Source of the DNA: an uncultured Parabacteroides sp.
GTDB lineage: Bacteria > Bacteroidota > Bacteroidia > Bacteroidales > Tannerellaceae
NCBI GenBank assembly: GCA_949296075.1
Contig: CASFNG010000013.1
Span: 60,956 to 124,955, forward strand
Length of the DNA: 64,000 bases
Direction: 5' to 3'
In this document: in pieces, positions 24,907 through 32,738 of the stretch
Layout of the letters: the number at the start of each line of letters is the position of its first letter
Numbering within the stretch: the first letter of the stretch is position 1
Notes under the pieces: model-generated
Seen by the model: the letters and a program-made list of their open reading frames with translations, nothing else
What the model was told of the DNA's origin: nothing
The model's database searches: none
Made by a program: the position numbers and the translations under genes

Positions 24907-26949
24907 ATGAAAAAGAGAGAAATGTTTACGTTGATGGTGGCTGGGATGGTCACCTTGGCGGGCTGTGGCACTCCCCAGAAAGAGCCCGTGAAAGTGGCGG
25001 CGATCAATCTCGCCAATCTCGACACGACAGTCGCGCCGGGAGCGGATTTCTACGAGTACGCCTGTGGAGGATGGATAAAGAACAATCCCTTGAAGCCGGA
25101 ATATGCCCGCTTCGGGACGTTCGACCAGTTGCTGGAGGATAACCAGGAGCGTCTTCGCCTTCTGATCGAGGAGTTGAGCTCGACCCCGCAGGAGGTAGGT
25201 AGCGTGGGCTATAAGATCAGTGCCTTGTATGCGGCGGGATTGGATAGCACGAAGCTGAATGCCGACCGGATGGCACCGGTGAAAGAGGAGCTTGGGGCGA
25301 TCAACGCGCTGGCCACGAAAGCGGATCTGTCCAAGATGGTGGCTACGCTCCAGAAAGAGGGTATGACTCCCTTCTTCGCCCTGTTCGTGGGGGCCGACGA
25401 GCAGAATAGCTCGATGAATATCGTGCAGCTTTATCAAGCGGGTATCGGCATGGGCGACCGCGACTATTATCTCTCGGACGACGAGAGTACCGCGAAGATA
25501 CGGGAGGCTTACAAGGCCTATATCAATAAGTTGTTCTTGCTGGCGGAGGCGAGCCCTGAGCAGGCGGACGCCGTGATGAATGCGGTGATGAAGATCGAGA
25601 CCGCTCTCGCCGGGATCTCGTACAGCCGTGAGGAGCTGCGCGACCCGCGCCGGAACTACAACAAGATGCCGATTGAGGAGTTCAAGAAGATAGAGGCCCC
25701 ATTGGATTGGGATGTCTACTTCGAGACAATGGGATTGGCCGACTTGAAGGAACTCGACGCCAAGCAGGTGGATTATTACAAGAAGATGAGCGAGGCTTTA
25801 CGAGGCACGACGGTAGATGAGCAGAAGTACTATCTGGCGTTCAATCTCTTGGATGCCGCCGCTCCTTACCTGAGCGATGATTTCGCTGACGCCGCGTTTG
25901 AGTTCTACGGCAAGATGATGTCGGGCAAGCAAGAGCAGCAACCCCGCTGGAAGCGCTCGCTGAACACGGTGAATGGTATCTTGGGCGAGGCTGTCGGCGA
26001 GATGTACGTGGCGAAATATTTCCCCGCCTCCTCGAAAGAGAAGATGCTGGAGATGGTAGGGAATCTGCAAGAGGCCCTGGGCGAGCGGATCGACCAGCTG
26101 GCTTGGATGAGCGACACGACCAAGGCGAAGGCGCATGAGAAACTCGCGGCCTTTACGGTGAAGATCGGTTATCCGGACAAATGGCGCGATTACAGTGGCT
26201 TGGAGGTCAAGGACGACTCGTATTGGGCGAATGTCCGCCGCGCCAACATCTTCGAGATGGATTACCAACTGGCCGACGTGGGCAAGCCGGTGGATAAGTC
26301 GCGTTGGTACATGAGCCCGCAGACGGTCAACGCCTATTACAGCCCCTCCACGAACGAGATCTGCTTCCCCGCGGCGATCCTCCAGCCTCCTTTCTTCAAC
26401 CCCGAGGCGGATGATGCCGTGAATTACGGGGCTATCGGCGTGGTGATCGGCCACGAGATGACGCACGGTTTTGATGACCAGGGACGTAATTATGATAAGG
26501 AGGGCAACTTGGTGGATTGGTGGACGGCCGACGACGCTGCCCGTTTCACCGAACGCGCGGATAAGCTCGCCGCCCAGTACGACCAGATCATCGTGGTTGA
26601 TACGTTGCATGCGAATGGCCGCTTCACGTTGGGCGAGAATATCGCCGATCACGGAGGCCTCTTGGTGGCTCATCAGGCTTACCAGAACAGCTTGAAGGGG
26701 AAGGAGGTTCCCGCCCCGATAGACGGGTTTACGAACGAGCAGCGCTTCTTCTTGGGCTATGCCGCCCTGTGGGGACAGAATATCCGCCCGGAAGAGATAC
26801 GTCGCCGCACGAAGAGCGATCCGCACTCCTTAGGTAAATGGCGGGTGAACGCTGCCTTGCGCAACATTGATTCCTTCTACGCTGCTTTTGGCATAAAGGA
26901 AGGTGATCCGATGTATATGGCTCCGGAAGATCGGGTCGTCATTTGGTGA
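24907..26949 (+). CDS. M13 family (neprilysin-like) zinc metallopeptidase lipoprotein
   Basis: Exported endopeptidase of 680 residues with a lipobox VTLAGCG (Cys21). Zinc site: HEMTH at residues 516-520 in VIGHEMTHGFDDQGR, with the third ligand Glu577 in GENIADHGG. The N-terminal ACGGWIKNNP and C-terminal RVNAALRN...FYAAFGIKEGD are family signatures. It is likely anchored in the periplasm or outer membrane and cleaves small peptides. It stands alone between terminators. Confidence 0.95.
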   Translation: MKKREMFTLMVAGMVTLAGCGTPQKEPVKVAAINLANLDTTVAPGADFYEYACGGWIKNNPLKPEYARFGTFDQLLEDNQERLRLLIEELSSTPQEVGSVGYKISALYAAGLDSTKLNADRMAPVKEELGAINALATKADLSKMVATLQKEGMTPFFALFVGADEQNSSMNIVQLYQAGIGMGDRDYYLSDDESTAKIREAYKAYINKLFLLAEASPEQADAVMNAVMKIETALAGISYSREELRDPRRNYNKMPIEEFKKIEAPLDWDVYFETMGLADLKELDAKQVDYYKKMSEALRGTTVDEQKYYLAFNLLDAAAPYLSDDFADAAFEFYGKMMSGKQEQQPRWKRSLNTVNGILGEAVGEMYVAKYFPASSKEKMLEMVGNLQEALGERIDQLAWMSDTTKAKAHEKLAAFTVKIGYPDKWRDYSGLEVKDDSYWANVRRANIFEMDYQLADVGKPVDKSRWYMSPQTVNAYYSPSTNEICFPAAILQPPFFNPEADDAVNYGAIGVVIGHEMTHGFDDQGRNYDKEGNLVDWWTADDAARFTERADKLAAQYDQIIVVDTLHANGRFTLGENIADHGGLLVAHQAYQNSLKGKEVPAPIDGFTNEQRFFLGYAALWGQNIRPEEIRRRTKSDPHSLGKWRVNAALRNIDSFYAAFGIKEGDPMYMAPEDRVVIW

Positions 26950-26976
26950 TCCGTGATAGGGGAATAAGATTTTACG

Positions 26977-27013
26977 ATACCTCAGTAAAGTTTGGCTTTG
27001 CTGAGGTATTTTT
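26977..27013. terminator. Bidirectional terminator, M13 peptidase / AraC
   Basis: Stem ATACCTCAG (26977-26985) with CTGAGGTAT (27001-27009), extended by AAAG/CTTT, then TTTT. It sits at the stops of two convergent genes. Confidence 0.8.
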
Positions 27014-27881
27014 ATGCGTTGGAGGTGTTCTTTGTCCGGCGATATTCTTGCGGCGTCATGCCCGTGTGCTGGCGGAAATACTTGTTGAAGAACGACAGGT
27101 TGTTGAACCCTAAGGAGAAGGCGATCTCTTTTACCGTCAGATCCGTGGAACGAAGCTGAGCCTTGGCGTCCATCGTGATGATGGAGGAGATGATCTCCAG
27201 CGGAGTAAGTCCGATCGCCTTCTTGATCGTCGTGCAGAAGTGCGGCAGCGATAGATTTAGTTGGGCGGCGTAGAACGAGACGCTGTGCTCCGTGGTGTAA
27301 TGCTCTACGACTAACTGGATAAATTTGCGGTAGATCTCGTTCGTGCGTGTCCGTACGCCATTCGTCCAGTTGCTGTGGTTCTTGTATAACTCGGCGGTCC
27401 CTTGCATGAAGATCGTGAGGTAAGCGATGATAAGGTCCTTGTTTACCAACGAGTGATTGGGAGTCAGCGATTGCGCGCGAAGCAGTAAACGGTATCCATC
27501 GATGTACAATTGCGCGACCTGCTCCTCGAGTGGCATGATAGGATGCTCCGTGATGACAGGAAGGAAGCCCATTGTCGATTTGATGAAGTTGATGTTGGTC
27601 ATGAACTCCGACGAGAATCCTGCCAAATAGAAACGGGCGTCGTCCGATATTTCGTGGAATTGGATGAAGTTGTTGGGCACAAGCGTCACAAAGTCGTACT
27701 TGTTGACCCTGTACCTCGAGAGATTGATGGATACGGTCACGCTTCCCTCCACGCAAAGCAAGAACAAGCCTGCCTTGATTCTATGGGGGAGCCCGCTGTA
27801 TTTATTTAGCGTCTCTTTGGTAACACGATCTTTGACGATAAAATCGTTTGTGATATCGAGTGTGATCATTTCTCCTTCCAT
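27012..27881 (-). CDS. AraC-family transcriptional regulator
   Basis: Regulator of 289 residues. The N-terminal half is a cupin-like sensing domain (about 15-150). The C-terminal AraC double HTH (about 185-289) contains SVSFYAAQLNLSLPHFCTTIKKAIG, VKEIAFSLGFNNLSFFNKYFRQHTGMTPQEYRR. A -7 element TATCTTTG lies at 27903-27910 on this strand. The start could also be the ATG at 27869 (MITLDITND). The target is unknown; the gap of 518 bases upstream and the small membrane genes beyond are candidates only by position. Confidence 0.9.
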   Translation of the reverse strand: MEGEMITLDITNDFIVKDRVTKETLNKYSGLPHRIKAGLFLLCVEGSVTVSINLSRYRVNKYDFVTLVPNNFIQFHEISDDARFYLAGFSSEFMTNINFIKSTMGFLPVITEHPIMPLEEQVAQLYIDGYRLLLRAQSLTPNHSLVNKDLIIAYLTIFMQGTAELYKNHSNWTNGVRTRTNEIYRKFIQLVVEHYTTEHSVSFYAAQLNLSLPHFCTTIKKAIGLTPLEIISSIITMDAKAQLRSTDLTVKEIAFSLGFNNLSFFNKYFRQHTGMTPQEYRRTKNTSNA

Positions 27882-28399
27882 AATTTAAACGGTAATCCAT
27901 TTCAAAGATAGAAATTAATAAATACTTATTATTCAGTACGATAAAAATAGAACATAGAAACAAAAAAAAATGGATATTTATTCTATGAGAATAGACGAAA
28001 AACCGTTTAAAATCCCGTTAAAGGATAGAAAGGTAGAATAAAAGGATCGCTATTCGCTGATTTGCGGCTAAAGTCTCCTTCGTGTGGAAACGGGTGTGTT
28101 TTCGTGCTTGTTTTGCGGGAATAATCCCGCTCATCACGTCTTTAAGCACCAAGTCTTTGGATGATGTTTTTGGACATAGGATACCTTCCGTGAAGAGATT
28201 CCGGCCGTATCGGCGATATGACTCAATGGAAGGAGAGAAAAGCTCCGGTAAGATAAAATAGTCTGGTTCCCTGTTGCCAAGCTAATTAGCGCTATATCCA
28301 AGTCAAACAGCAAGTTATTGTAATGTAGGTAGAAAAACGTATCTCAGATAATCCCGAGATCACCCCGGAATAACAACAGGAAACCGCAGACTATATCAA
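27882..28399. other. 518-base gap without a recognised gene
   Basis: The left end holds the AraC promoter. Beyond about 28045 I see no credible gene on either strand. Visible structures are a perfect hairpin GCGGGA-ATAA-TCCCGC at 28115-28130 and an imperfect ATCTC/GAGAT hairpin near 28340-28360. A 23-codon open frame starts at 27970 but has no support. Confidence 0.5.
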
Positions 28400-28597
28400 C
28401 TAAAAGGCTTCTTTGTCATCTTTGTGATTCATCGAGCTCTTGATGCGAAGTCCTAACATCCCCACCGTGATCACGGCCAGGATGACCATGATCATGTTCT
28501 TCGTGCTCTCGCTATCAAAAGTCGTTGTGCCAACCAATACAAGTGAGATGAACGAGATCATCATCACCGCATCCGCTAAATCTTTATTTACGTTCAT
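28400..28597 (-). CDS. Small two-helix membrane protein of unknown function
   Basis: 65 residues with two predicted transmembrane helices (about 9-25 and 34-50) separated by a short polar turn, TTFDSEST, and a charged tail rich in Lys and Asp. Not recognised. It follows the 78-residue membrane protein gene by nine bases on the same strand, and the pair shares the same two-helix plan, so they are probably co-expressed and may interact (inference). Confidence 0.6.
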   Translation of the reverse strand: MNVNKDLADAVMMISFISLVLVGTTTFDSESTKNMIMVILAVITVGMLGLRIKSSMNHKDDKEAF

Positions 28598-28606
28598 AAG
28601 GCATCC

Positions 28607-28843
28607 TTATTTTTTAGGGTTATTATACGTGTTCTCTTTCTCCGCGACGTTCTCTTCCGAAAGGATCTCGGTATTACTGAGACCTTTCATGATGCCATAG
28701 AGGCCGACGCACATAGTACCCATTACGACGACAAGTTTCACGTAGTCGTTTGGAATGATAGAACTGCAAGCGAATACACAGCCTGCGATAGTCAAGAGAA
28801 CGTAAAGATATATGCGTACTTTTCCAGATTTATTCTTTGCCAT
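28607..28843 (-). CDS. Small two-helix membrane protein of unknown function
   Basis: 78 residues: basic N terminus (MAKNKSGKVRIY), a first membrane helix (about 11-29) containing GCVFACSS, a second helix (about 36-52), and a polar tail rich in Glu and Asn. The Cys could mimic a lipobox, but the basic start plus second helix favours an inner-membrane protein. Not recognised. It forms a pair with the gene at 28400. Confidence 0.6.
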   Translation of the reverse strand: MAKNKSGKVRIYLYVLLTIAGCVFACSSIIPNDYVKLVVVMGTMCVGLYGIMKGLSNTEILSEENVAEKENTYNNPKK

Positions 28844-28931
28844 AATCGTATGTTTTTATCGTTTTTATTTATGTTGGTAAATAGATAAGAATTCCCGATG
28901 GAAAATCGTCTAATTACTGACAATAATCCAC

Positions 28932-28946
28932 ATCACGAGACGTGAT
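28932..28946. repeat. Palindrome ATCACG-AGA-CGTGAT
   Basis: Perfect 6-base arms around three bases, between the small membrane gene pair and the gene ending at 28991. Could be an operator or part of a weak terminator; no T-run follows. Confidence 0.35.
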
Positions 28947-28990
28947 AACGACCCGCTTAAAAGGGAAGAAATCAAAAAAACGATAAAGGG

Positions 28991-29392
28991 CTAAAGAATG
29001 AGTTTTCGCAGGGCATAGACATGCTCGCCGCCGCGGCAAACTAAAGTGGATAATTCTAAGGCTTGATGAAAAGAGGTATGTTGAGAAGCCTTATGGATTT
29101 GGTTCTCGCTTCTCAAGCGCATATCCTGGAGCATCTTCTCCGTTGTTTTCCAACTCTTCAGGTCGAATGTGTTATTACCGGGTTGGAATACCCGGCGAGG
29201 CGTCAGACAATTGCACGACTTCAAGTCGTTGCTGATCATCTCGAAGTGTCGTTGCGTATCCGCCGATCCCTGTTCCTGCATAATGGCCGACCGGGTGGCG
29301 ATATTATCCTCCCGCATTCCTTCAGCCCCCTCTTCCGGCACGAAGAGCACGACGCTGAGTAATAGGCCTATTATGAACAGTATATTTTTCAT
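28991..29392 (-). CDS. Small exported protein of unknown function
   Basis: 133 residues from the ATG at 29392, which starts a signal peptide (MKNILFIIGLLLSVVLF). The mature part has paired Cys in SCNCLTPRR and a C-terminal CRGGEHVYALRKLIL; no known domain was recognised. A longer in-frame extension to 29608 runs into the menA gene and is rejected. The promoter TTG, 20 bases, TATATTCG ends four bases before the ATG, so the message may be leaderless. It is divergent from menA. Confidence 0.65.
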   Translation of the reverse strand: MKNILFIIGLLLSVVLFVPEEGAEGMREDNIATRSAIMQEQGSADTQRHFEMISNDLKSCNCLTPRRVFQPGNNTFDLKSWKTTEKMLQDMRLRSENQIHKASQHTSFHQALELSTLVCRGGEHVYALRKLIL

Positions 29393-29396
29393 ACCG

Positions 29397-29427
29397 CGAA
29401 TATACGAGTATTTCTTATATAGGACAA
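29397..29427 (-). promoter_or_regulatory. Promoter of the small exported protein, possibly leaderless
   Basis: On the minus strand TTG, 20-base spacer, TATATTCG (29404-29397). The ATG begins at 29392, so the expected transcription start falls on or beside the start codon. Confidence 0.5.
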
Positions 29428-29485
29428 TAATAAATGTTATTTGTTTCTTATTTTCGCGGATAATTTGTGAAAAATAACAAGAAGA

Positions 29486-30373
29486 ATGGAAGAGAATAAA
29501 TCCTTGATTCGCGCGTGGATAGAGGCGGCCCGTCCACGTACGTTGCCGGCCTCGTTCAGCCCGGTGTTGGTGGGTTGCGCGTTGGCTTACCGCGACGGTG
29601 TGTTCCAATGGCTGCCGGCCTTGTTGTGTGTCATGGTGGCATTGCTCGCCCAGATCGCCAGTAATTTCGCCAACGACTATTTTGATTTCAAGAAGGGAGC
29701 CGATACCGAGGAGCGGTTAGGGCCGGCTCGTGCGGTGGCATCCGGATGGATCCCCCCGAAGTCGATGCTATACGGCACGTTCGTCGCGCTGGGGTTGGCT
29801 TGCCTTTGCGGTTGTTTCCTGCTGGCCTTGGCCGGATGGGAACTGATCTGGGTAGGCTTGGCTATCGCGCTCTGCGTGCTGGCCTATTCTGCCGGTCCAT
29901 TTCCTTTAGCCTATAATGGGTTAGGAGATGTCTGCGTGATCCTTTTCTACGGGATCATTCCTGTTTGTTTCACCTATTACGTGCAGGCGCTCTCCTTCTC
30001 GTTGCTCGCGTTCTTGCTATCGTTGGCGATGGGGTTCCTGTCAGACAACATCTTGCTTGTGAATAACTATCGGGATTACGCGCAAGATAAGTTGGCTCGC
30101 AAGCGAACCACCGTCGTGTTGTTCGGGCGTACTTTCGGTTTGGTCGCCTATTTGCTTAACGGGATCTTGGCGCTTCTGATCACCCTTCCGCTCTTGCTGG
30201 TCAAGCCTTTCTGGATCGTGGGGCTGTTCGCCCTTTTCAGCGGCCTGTTCTTCATCACCTGGCAGGAGATGCGTCAGAAAGAGGGGCGGGCGCTCAACGC
30301 CACCTTGGGGCATACCGCCCGCAACGTGCTGCTCTACGCGCTCCTCTTGTCGCTTACCTTGCTGGTCCCTTAA
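29486..30373 (+). CDS. menA: 1,4-dihydroxy-2-naphthoate polyprenyltransferase
   Basis: UbiA-family membrane prenyltransferase of menaquinone synthesis, 295 residues with eight or nine membrane helices. The first Asp-rich site is NDYFDFKKGADTEERLGP and the second is NNYRDYAQDKLARKRT, both at the inner-membrane face where the prenyl diphosphate binds. No other men gene is nearby. Its stop codon overlaps the stop of the convergent DMT transporter gene. Confidence 0.95.
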   Translation: MEENKSLIRAWIEAARPRTLPASFSPVLVGCALAYRDGVFQWLPALLCVMVALLAQIASNFANDYFDFKKGADTEERLGPARAVASGWIPPKSMLYGTFVALGLACLCGCFLLALAGWELIWVGLAIALCVLAYSAGPFPLAYNGLGDVCVILFYGIIPVCFTYYVQALSFSLLAFLLSLAMGFLSDNILLVNNYRDYAQDKLARKRTTVVLFGRTFGLVAYLLNGILALLITLPLLLVKPFWIVGLFALFSGLFFITWQEMRQKEGRALNATLGHTARNVLLYALLLSLTLLVP

Positions 30374-31287
30374 GAGCGGGGCTTGAGCTGGCGGAATGTT
30401 TCCCGCAGATACTTTTGCAGGAATGGGGAGAGGATGACCAAGGTCACCGCGGTGATGATCAAAGCGATCCCCAAGGCGAGCCGTGCGGTAAACGGCTCGT
30501 CGAAGATCGCCACGCCGATGCAGACGGCGGTCAGCGGCTCCATCGCCCCTAATATGGCGGTGAGGGTAGAACCGATGTGATGGACGGCGTGTACCAGCGT
30601 GATGTTGGACACGATGGTTGGCAGTAGGGCGAGCGCCGCGAGGTTAAGGAAGGAGGGCAGGTCGGGTATCGGCTGTATGCCTCCTCCTGTCTCGGCCTTG
30701 CAGAAGAATAGTACGGTGCTGACGCAGAACACGTAAAAGGTGAGTTTCCTGCCCGGTAAGAGGCGTGCCTTGGATTTGTTGACCGCCACGATATAGAGCG
30801 CGTAGGCCACCGCCGAGAGCAATACGATGAAAACTCCTATCTTATCTAAGCGCATCTCGCCTCCGTCGATCGATAACCGCGCCACCCCACCAACGGCGAG
30901 CCCGATAGCGAGAAGCGTGATCCACGAGGCCTTCTCCCTGAATAGAAGGAGCATGAATAGCGTCACGAAGATCGGGTAGGTGAAGTGGAGGGTGGTGGCG
31001 ATCCCCGCCGCCATGAAGGTATATCCCCATAGCAGGAAGAGAGAGGAGCCGGTGTAGAAGAATCCCAGCATGACCAGCGTAGGCAGGTAGCTCCGTTGTA
31101 TCCGGAATGATTCACGCTGGATCGCGAGCATCACCGCCAACGCGCTGCCCGCGAACAGGAAGCGGTAGAACAAGATAGACTCGAATCCCATCCCCCTCTC
31201 CATGAGCGGGAGCGAAAACAGGGGGATCAGTCCGAACGTGGCGGAGGTGGCGATCCCGTAAGCGAAACCTTTCAGATTGTTTGTCAT
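30370..31287 (-). CDS. EamA/DMT-family transporter
   Basis: Inner-membrane transporter of 305 residues from the ATG at 31287 (MTNNLKGFAYGIATSATFGL); the in-frame extension to 31377 is hydrophilic and unlike the family. Ten helices in two EamA repeats; the second repeat contains LGAMEPLTAVCIGVAIFDEPF. The substrate is unknown (family members export amino acids or metabolites). Its stop overlaps that of menA. A 211-base spacer upstream holds a copy of the dispersed repeat. Confidence 0.85.
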   Translation of the reverse strand: MTNNLKGFAYGIATSATFGLIPLFSLPLMERGMGFESILFYRFLFAGSALAVMLAIQRESFRIQRSYLPTLVMLGFFYTGSSLFLLWGYTFMAAGIATTLHFTYPIFVTLFMLLLFREKASWITLLAIGLAVGGVARLSIDGGEMRLDKIGVFIVLLSAVAYALYIVAVNKSKARLLPGRKLTFYVFCVSTVLFFCKAETGGGIQPIPDLPSFLNLAALALLPTIVSNITLVHAVHHIGSTLTAILGAMEPLTAVCIGVAIFDEPFTARLALGIALIITAVTLVILSPFLQKYLRETFRQLKPRS

Positions 31288-31402
31288 GCGATATAGTTTG
31301 TATCCATCGGGTAAAATGGGCACAAACATACGAATTCTATCCCGATTATCCTCGGCTCGCGGATTGTAAATCGGCACTTTTAGTGGAAAGGCTCTTGGCT
31401 CT

Positions 31403-31476
31403 TGGAAAAAGCATCGCCGCCTTTTCCCTTGGTCGTGAGGATGCTTTCGGGAAAAGTACGGCGGGTTTTAAGCGAT
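31403..31476. repeat. Intergenic palindromic repeat, copy D
   Basis: Arms GCCGCCTTTTCCC (31416-31428) and GGGAAAAG...GGCGG (31449-31464) around a 20-base loop. GGAAAAAGCATCGCCGCC resembles copy B at 40269. It lies between the thiamine pyrophosphokinase and the DMT transporter gene. Confidence 0.5.
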
Positions 31477-31498
31477 AGACCGCTTGCGATGGGGAGGA

Positions 31499-32131
31499 TC
31501 AATAGGGGAGGATGAGCAGGTATTCCCCTTCCGCCTCGATGGTGAATTGGCTGCCGGTGCATTCGTTGAGCGTACCTTGCCACCAATTCGTGAAGTCGCG
31601 GAGCGGATAGGCGAGCCCTTCGCCACGTATCCCCCGGGCCCCGAAGTTGATGATGGACACTTGTGCCCCGGGCGTACAGCCGAGGGTGCGTGTATCCCGG
31701 CAGGGGAGGATCAGGCAGTGGTCGGTATAGAGGCTTACCTCCGCGCCTGCCCGCATATAGTCGATCAGCAGGCTGATGTTTCCCAAGGTGTGATCCTCGC
31801 GCTTGCCGGTGGCTCCCACGATGGCGATCCGTCGTTTGCCTTGTCCTAACAGGAAACGTACCGCCTTGGTCTGGTCGTTCGTCTCTTGGTCGGCGACGCG
31901 CAGCACCCGGTCCGCGTACCGTTCTCGGATCCCGGGGGAGAGCGAGTCGCCATCGCCCACGATCATGTCCGGCAGGTTCCCCCGGCGGATATACTCGTTG
32001 GCCGCCCCGTCGCAGCAGACCACATAGGGAGCTTGCCGCAAGACCTCCAAGGGATGAGGGGCGCTTGGGTAATCCCCGTTCGCCAAGACGACAGCCTCCG
32101 GGACTGTTCTCTCATATTCATTCGTTCGCAT
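31499..32131 (-). CDS. Thiamine pyrophosphokinase
   Basis: Converts thiamine and ATP to thiamine pyrophosphate. 210 residues. N-terminal catalytic domain: VVCCDGAANEYIRRG, DMIVGDGDSLSP, QETNDQTKAVRFLL, GATGKREDHTLGNISLL. The C-terminal beta domain binds thiamine. It overlaps the 3' end of the permease gene by 14 bases and is the last gene of the TPP-riboswitch operon, so imported thiamine is phosphorylated by the operon's own enzyme. Confidence 0.95.
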   Translation of the reverse strand: MRTNEYERTVPEAVVLANGDYPSAPHPLEVLRQAPYVVCCDGAANEYIRRGNLPDMIVGDGDSLSPGIRERYADRVLRVADQETNDQTKAVRFLLGQGKRRIAIVGATGKREDHTLGNISLLIDYMRAGAEVSLYTDHCLILPCRDTRTLGCTPGAQVSIINFGARGIRGEGLAYPLRDFTNWWQGTLNECTGSQFTIEAEGEYLLILPY

Positions 32132-32738
32132 GATTCGATTTCCTTATTTTTTCCCATCTAAGATAGCCAAAGATGGCGATAATCGCGTAAAAGGTGTACA
32201 AGGCGGCGGTGAAATAAAGCCCCTTGTAAAGATATAGCCCCACGCTTACCACGTCCACGCCGATCCATACCCACCACTGTTCCACATATTTGCGGGCCAG
32301 CATCCACATCCCGACGATACTTAGCGCCGTAGTGAACGAATCCAGCCAGGGTACGTCGCTGTTGGTGAACCGGATCAAGATCCAGGCGATCCCCCCGAAA
32401 GCGATCCCGAAGGCGATAATTGCCGGGAGGAGGTAGCGCCTTGGGATTTTGCTGATGGGAAGCGGATCACCCGAGGCCTCGGGGTGGGAGGTTTTTCCCC
32501 CGCTCTTCCCGCGGTGGCGGGCGATGCCATATCGCCACGTGATCCATCCGTAGAGGGCGGCGAGCAGGTAATAGACATTGATCCCGAAGTCGGCGTATAA
32601 TCCTGCCTCATAATAGACGAACAGGTAGATGGCGGGCATGACGACGCTCGCCACCCAGAGGTAGATGCTGGCACGGTACTCGAACCAAAGGTAGAGCAGT
32701 CCCACGAGCGTGCCGGCTATCTCAAGCGCTTGTTCCAT
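32118..32738 (-). CDS. pnuT: PnuC-family permease, probable thiamine transporter (PnuT)
   Basis: Inner-membrane protein of 206 residues with about seven helices. PnuC-family marks are YLWFEYRASIYLWVASVV and the C-terminal WWVWIGVDVVSVGLYLYKGL. The family includes NMN/nicotinamide riboside carriers (PnuC) and thiamine carriers (PnuT). Location in a TPP-riboswitch operon directly between a TonB receptor and thiamine pyrophosphokinase makes thiamine the likely substrate. It starts at the last base of the receptor stop. Confidence 0.88.
   Translation of the reverse strand: MEQALEIAGTLVGLLYLWFEYRASIYLWVASVVMPAIYLFVYYEAGLYADFGINVYYLLAALYGWITWRYGIARHRGKSGGKTSHPEASGDPLPISKIPRRYLLPAIIAFGIAFGGIAWILIRFTNSDVPWLDSFTTALSIVGMWMLARKYVEQWWVWIGVDVVSVGLYLYKGLYFTAALYTFYAIIAIFGYLRWEKIRKSNHANE

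Noticed and set aside
25798-26826. 342-codon open frame antisense to the M13 peptidase
   Set aside because: Shadow frame in a G/C-rich gene; composition rich in Arg, His, Leu and Val, no domain, and the peptidase on the other strand is certain.
27970-28041. 23-residue open frame with an A-rich leader beside the AraC promoter
   Set aside because: Too short to support without conservation data.
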